Shown here: one piece after another, positions 60,663 to 64,000 of the stretch
Layout: every line of letters starts with the position of its first letter
Position numbering within the stretch: position 1 is the first letter of the stretch
NCBI RefSeq assembly: GCF_000212735.1
Contig: NC_015510.1
Location: 6,821,001-6,885,000, forward strand
Direction of reading: 5' to 3'
Origin: Haliscomenobacter hydrossis DSM 1100
Lineage (GTDB): Bacteria > Bacteroidota > Bacteroidia > Chitinophagales > Saprospiraceae
DNA length: 64,000 nucleotides
Made by a program: the position numbers and the translations under genes
The notes under the pieces: model-generated
What the model was told of the DNA's origin: nothing
Databases searched by the model: none
The model's input: the letters and a program-made list of their open reading frames with translations, nothing else

Positions 60663-63600
60663 ATGAAAAAAAGCAACTTTTTTACCACACTTGTTCTTTT
60701 CATTTTGGCCTTGAGCCAACTCCAAGCCCAACCCTACGACGCCAAACTCTTCGACGCCATGCGCTGGCGCATGATCGGCCCACACCGCGGCGGACGCACA
60801 GTAGGCGCAGTGGGTGTACCCCAACAACCCAATGTATTTTACATCGGCGTCAACCACGGTGGAGTGTGGAAAACGACCGACTTTGGTCGCACCTGGGTGC
60901 CCATTTTTGATGATCAACCCACCGGCTCGATTGGCGATGTGGGGGTAGCCCTTTCCAATCCCAATGTGGTATACGTAGCCAGTGGTGAGGGCCTGCAACG
61001 CCCCGACCTGTCGGTTGGCGATGGCATGTACAAATCCACCGATGCGGGCAAAACCTGGCAGCACATCGGCCTGCGCGAAGGTCAACAAATTGGGGGCATC
61101 GACATTGACCCCAAAGATGAAAACCGCGTTTTTGCCGCTGTACTCGGCCACCCTTACGGCCCCAATACCGAGCGGGGCGTATACCGTACCCTTAACGGTG
61201 GTAAAACCTGGGAACGGGTACTCTACAAAGACGAAAACACAGGGGCAGTACAAGTGACCATCGATCCCCAAAATCCCAATACCGTTTACGCCGTGCTCTG
61301 GGCTGCCCGTCAGGGGCCTTGGGAAAATGGTGCCTGGCAAGGCCCCGAAAGTGGTCTCTACAAATCAACCGATGGCGGCAATACCTGGAAAAAAATCATC
61401 AAAGGCATGCCTACTTTTGAAGAAGGGCTCGGGCGCATCGGCTTTTGCATCGCCCCCAGCAACCCTAATCGCCTGTACGCGACTGTTGACGCACCCAAAG
61501 GTGGTATTTACCGCAGCGACGACGCGGGAGAATCCTGGACCCTGATGAATCCCGACGCCCGCCTTTGGGGCCGTGGCAGCGATTTTGCCGAAGTCAAAGT
61601 AGACCCCAAAAACCCCGACATTGTTTACTCCGCCAATATCGTCGCCTGGAAATCTGTAGATGGCGGCAAAACCTGGGCGGCCTTTCGCGGTGCACCCGGT
61701 GGCGACGACTACCACCGCATCTGGATCAATCCCGATAATCCCAACATTATTCTCTTGGCCAGCGATCAGGGAGCCATCATCACCGTCAATGGCGGCGAGA
61801 CCTTCAGCTCCTGGTACAACCAACCCACCGCGCAGTTTTACCATGTGAGCACCGACAATGCTTTTCCCTACAATGTGTACGGTGGCCAACAAGAAAGTGG
61901 CTCAGTGGGCATCACCTCGCGGGGCAACGATGGCCGCATTACTTTCCGCGAATGGCACCCAGTAGGCGTGGAAGAATATGGCTACGTGGCACCCGATCCG
62001 CTCGACCCCAACATCATTTACGGGGGCAAAGTGACCAAATTTGACAAACGTACCGGGCAAACCCAAAACATCGCCCCCGAAGCGGTGCGCGGGGGCAAGT
62101 ATCGGTTTATCCGTACGGCGCCTATTTTGTTTTCTCCACTTGACCCCAAAACCTTGTTCTACGCGGGCAATGTGCTGTTCAAAACCCAAAATGGCGGCAA
62201 CTCCTGGGAGGTCATCAGCCCCGATCTGACGCGGGAAACTTACCCCGAAATCCCGGCCAGCGTGGGGGTGTATACCACTCCTGATATGAAAACCATGCCC
62301 CGGAGGGGCGTCATTTATACCATCGCGCCTTCTCCGCTGGATGTCAACCTGATTTGGGTGGGCACCGACGACGGCCTGATTCACGTCACCAGGGACGGTG
62401 GCAAAAACTGGAGCAACGTTACTCCCCCCGCCATTACGGCCTGGAGCAAGGTATCCATCATGGAAGCCAGCCATTTTGACCCCAATACCGCCTATGCTGC
62501 GGTGAACCGCATCCGTTGTGACGATCTGCGCCCGCACATCTACCGCACCCGCGATGGGGGCAAAACCTGGCAAGAAATCGTGACGGGTTTGCCCAATGAT
62601 CCGATCAATGCGGTCAAAGAAGATCCCTTGAAAAAGGGGCTGTTGTTTGCGGGCTCCGAACGGATGGTCTCCGTGTCATTTGACGATGGGGAACACTGGC
62701 AATCATTACGCCTCAATATGCCCGCAACCTCGATCCGCGATTTGGTGATCAAAGACGATGACATCGTGGTCGGTACACACGGTCGTTCCTTCTGGATTTT
62801 GGATGACATTACGCCACTGCGGCAATTGACGCCCGCCGTTGCCACACAAAACGCCATGTTGTACAAACCCCAATTGACTTACAGGGTGCGTTGGAACATG
62901 AACACGGATACGCCCATCCCGCAGGAAGAACCCTCTGGCGATAACCCTCCAGACGGCGCAGTGATCAATTATTTCCTGAAAAACCAAAGCGAAGCTACAC
63001 TGGAGATTTTTGATGCGGCCGGAAAATTGGTGCGCAAGTTCAGCACGCAGGACAAGCCTTACACGATCCCGAACAATAACGTCCCGGAATACTGGATCAG
63101 GCCGCAACAGATTTTATCAGGAGCACCCGGTTCGCATCGCTTTGTATGGGATTTGCATTACACCCCGCTGGATGAGCCAGCATCTTTTTCGATTGCGGCC
63201 ACTTTCCGGAATTCAGCACCACGCCCAACCGGACCTTGGGTGATGCCGGGAACTTATACCGTAAAACTAACCGTTGGCGACCAAAGTTTTACCCAGCCTT
63301 TGCTCATCAAAATGGATCCTCGGGTAAAAAGTACGCCTGTACAATTGCAACAGCAGCACAACTTGTCGCTGGATTGTTACGCAGGGCAAAAAAAGGTAGC
63401 CGAATTACAGACGGCAGTAGCCAGCCTGCGCAAACAGGTGGCATTGACTTTACCTTTGGTCAAAAAGGGTACCCTACCCGCTTCTTTGCAGCAATTGGAT
63501 CAAACATTGACGGTACAAAATACTGAGCTGGGTCGTTTGAGCCGAGCCTTTGCAGGGGTGTTCAATGTACTGCAAGACACCGACATGCCGGCAACGACAC

Positions 63601-63734
63601 AGGCTCTTGCAGCTGGCCAAGAGGCCAAAACGGGTTTGGAACAAGTGGCATTGAAATGGAATGCGTTGTATAGGGATGTCATTCCAGGAATCAATGCGCA
63701 GTTGAAGAAGATGAAATTGCAGGGGATCGAGTGA
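60663..63734 (+). CDS. Exported sortilin/BNR-repeat beta-propeller protein
   Basis: 1023 residues with a signal peptide (FFTTLVLFILALSQLQAQ). Residues 40-720 are a long beta-propeller with Asp-box/BNR repeats (KTTDFGRTW, KSTDAGKTW, RTLNGGKTW, KSTDGGNTW, RSDDAGESW, KSVDGGKTW, RTRDGGKTW). The fold resembles the VPS10/sortilin N-terminal domain and sialidase-like propellers. The C-terminal 300 residues are an Ig-like region and a helical tail (about 915-1020). Such proteins are abundant in Bacteroidota, with unknown substrates; no catalytic residue stands out. It is flanked by inverted copies of one hairpin. Confidence 0.88.
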   Translation: MKKSNFFTTLVLFILALSQLQAQPYDAKLFDAMRWRMIGPHRGGRTVGAVGVPQQPNVFYIGVNHGGVWKTTDFGRTWVPIFDDQPTGSIGDVGVALSNPNVVYVASGEGLQRPDLSVGDGMYKSTDAGKTWQHIGLREGQQIGGIDIDPKDENRVFAAVLGHPYGPNTERGVYRTLNGGKTWERVLYKDENTGAVQVTIDPQNPNTVYAVLWAARQGPWENGAWQGPESGLYKSTDGGNTWKKIIKGMPTFEEGLGRIGFCIAPSNPNRLYATVDAPKGGIYRSDDAGESWTLMNPDARLWGRGSDFAEVKVDPKNPDIVYSANIVAWKSVDGGKTWAAFRGAPGGDDYHRIWINPDNPNIILLASDQGAIITVNGGETFSSWYNQPTAQFYHVSTDNAFPYNVYGGQQESGSVGITSRGNDGRITFREWHPVGVEEYGYVAPDPLDPNIIYGGKVTKFDKRTGQTQNIAPEAVRGGKYRFIRTAPILFSPLDPKTLFYAGNVLFKTQNGGNSWEVISPDLTRETYPEIPASVGVYTTPDMKTMPRRGVIYTIAPSPLDVNLIWVGTDDGLIHVTRDGGKNWSNVTPPAITAWSKVSIMEASHFDPNTAYAAVNRIRCDDLRPHIYRTRDGGKTWQEIVTGLPNDPINAVKEDPLKKGLLFAGSERMVSVSFDDGEHWQSLRLNMPATSIRDLVIKDDDIVVGTHGRSFWILDDITPLRQLTPAVATQNAMLYKPQLTYRVRWNMNTDTPIPQEEPSGDNPPDGAVINYFLKNQSEATLEIFDAAGKLVRKFSTQDKPYTIPNNNVPEYWIRPQQILSGAPGSHRFVWDLHYTPLDEPASFSIAATFRNSAPRPTGPWVMPGTYTVKLTVGDQSFTQPLLIKMDPRVKSTPVQLQQQHNLSLDCYAGQKKVAELQTAVASLRKQVALTLPLVKKGTLPASLQQLDQTLTVQNTELGRLSRAFAGVFNVLQDTDMPATTQALAAGQEAKTGLEQVALKWNALYRDVIPGINAQLKKMKLQGIE

Positions 63735-63783
63735 TGCTTAATGTGCTTCTCAGCGCGCCTGCGGCGCTTGAGGAGAAATTTAA

Positions 63784-63868
63784 TGGGAACGCGGATGACG
63801 CGGATTTAGCGGATTTACGCAGATCAAATCCGTGTAAATCCGCTAAATCCGCGTCATCCGCGTTCCCA
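63784..63868. repeat. Perfect 33-bp inverted repeat, RGAT-unit hairpin (copy 5)
   Basis: Arms 63784-63816 and 63836-63868 are perfectly complementary with a 19-base loop; RGAT cores are spaced at 9-10 bases. It lies between the sortilin-like gene and the partial gene at the window end (convergent). See copy 4 at 60424-60508 for the inverted relative. Confidence 0.95.
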
Positions 63869-63892
63869 TTATTGTCGCTTTGGAAAAAATAC

Positions 63893-64000
63893 TCACATCA
63901 GCCCCAAACCCAGCACCATCACCCACATCAATACAAAACTGATCAACAGTGAAATATTCAGGAGTGTACCCGCAATGCGCGAATCAAAATTCATTTCATC
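63893..64000 (-). CDS. C-terminal end of a small or truncated membrane protein (partial)
   Basis: The minus-strand frame is open to the window edge and ends in a hydrophobic segment: DEMNFDSRIAGT, then a run of about 22 apolar residues ending VLGLGLM and a stop at 63893-63895. It could be the tail of a longer membrane protein or, from the internal Met, a 33-residue single-span peptide. No family assignment is possible. Confidence 0.45.
   Translation of the reverse strand, partial: DEMNFDSRIAGTLLNISLLISFVLMWVMVLGLGLM

Overview
The window looks like a chromosome segment of a Bacteroidota bacterium, most likely from the Saprospiria (Haliscomenobacter/Lewinella-like). The evidence is several proteins ending in type IX secretion (T9SS) C-terminal sorting domains, an exbB-exbD-exbD-tonB-folC block, secG beside a conserved Bacteroidota gene, TAnnTTTG-type promoter boxes, and no clear Shine-Dalgarno sequences. 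The genus is an inference; there is no rRNA here to confirm it. No tRNA, CRISPR array, insertion sequence or prophage was seen.

Layout. 1-7 kb: two polytopic membrane proteins flanked by two related small lipoprotein-type proteins, then a TerC-family exporter, a conserved small protein and a GT2 glycosyltransferase. 7-8.6 kb: trmD and an exported FKBP isomerase. 8.8-13 kb: an AT-rich stretch with an S74-chaperone surface protein, a T9SS-exported metalloprotease, another T9SS cargo and an AraC-type regulator. 13-20 kb: ubiX, an exported thioredoxin-like protein, a SMUG2-type DNA glycosylase, an alpha/beta hydrolase, folC and the TonB/ExbBD energy-transduction operon. 20-26 kb: an NYN-domain/cold-shock fusion and the beta-oxidation pair (FadN-like plus thiolase), then Nudix and secG. 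28.8-33.3 kb: an exported TPR-CHAT peptidase convergent with an ECF sigma factor and a membrane anti-sigma-like protein. 33.4-41 kb: esterase, phage-collar-type protein, a 1320-residue T9SS protein, and two TonB-C paralogues. 41-64 kb: SWIM-SNF2 helicase, purB, a DRTGG-domain ATPase, topA, DUF3467, amidase, a PolX with a degraded polymerase site, a DUF1573 lipoprotein, a UbiA-family prenyltransferase, a PorE-like envelope protein ending in SPOR domains, prolyl oligopeptidase, an adenylate-forming enzyme and a sortilin-like propeller protein.

The most unusual content is between the genes. Many intergenic gaps hold a structured repeat, and these fall into three architectures. (1) Hairpins with 29-33 bp arms made of three units ending in RGAT at 9-10 nt spacing, always with an 18-19 nt loop (five copies). 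(2) Hairpins whose arms are tandem units of about 8 nt. The unit sequence differs completely between loci (GGGTTCGG, GTTGAAAA, ACGACGAA, CTAATGTG), but the period of about eight is kept. They sit mostly in co-directional gaps, often ending just before the next start codon. (3) MITE-like composites bounded by outward-facing boxes (small hairpin plus GGTGCTAAACTTTTAC), two of which enclose a class 1 hairpin. No transposase for any of these is in the window.
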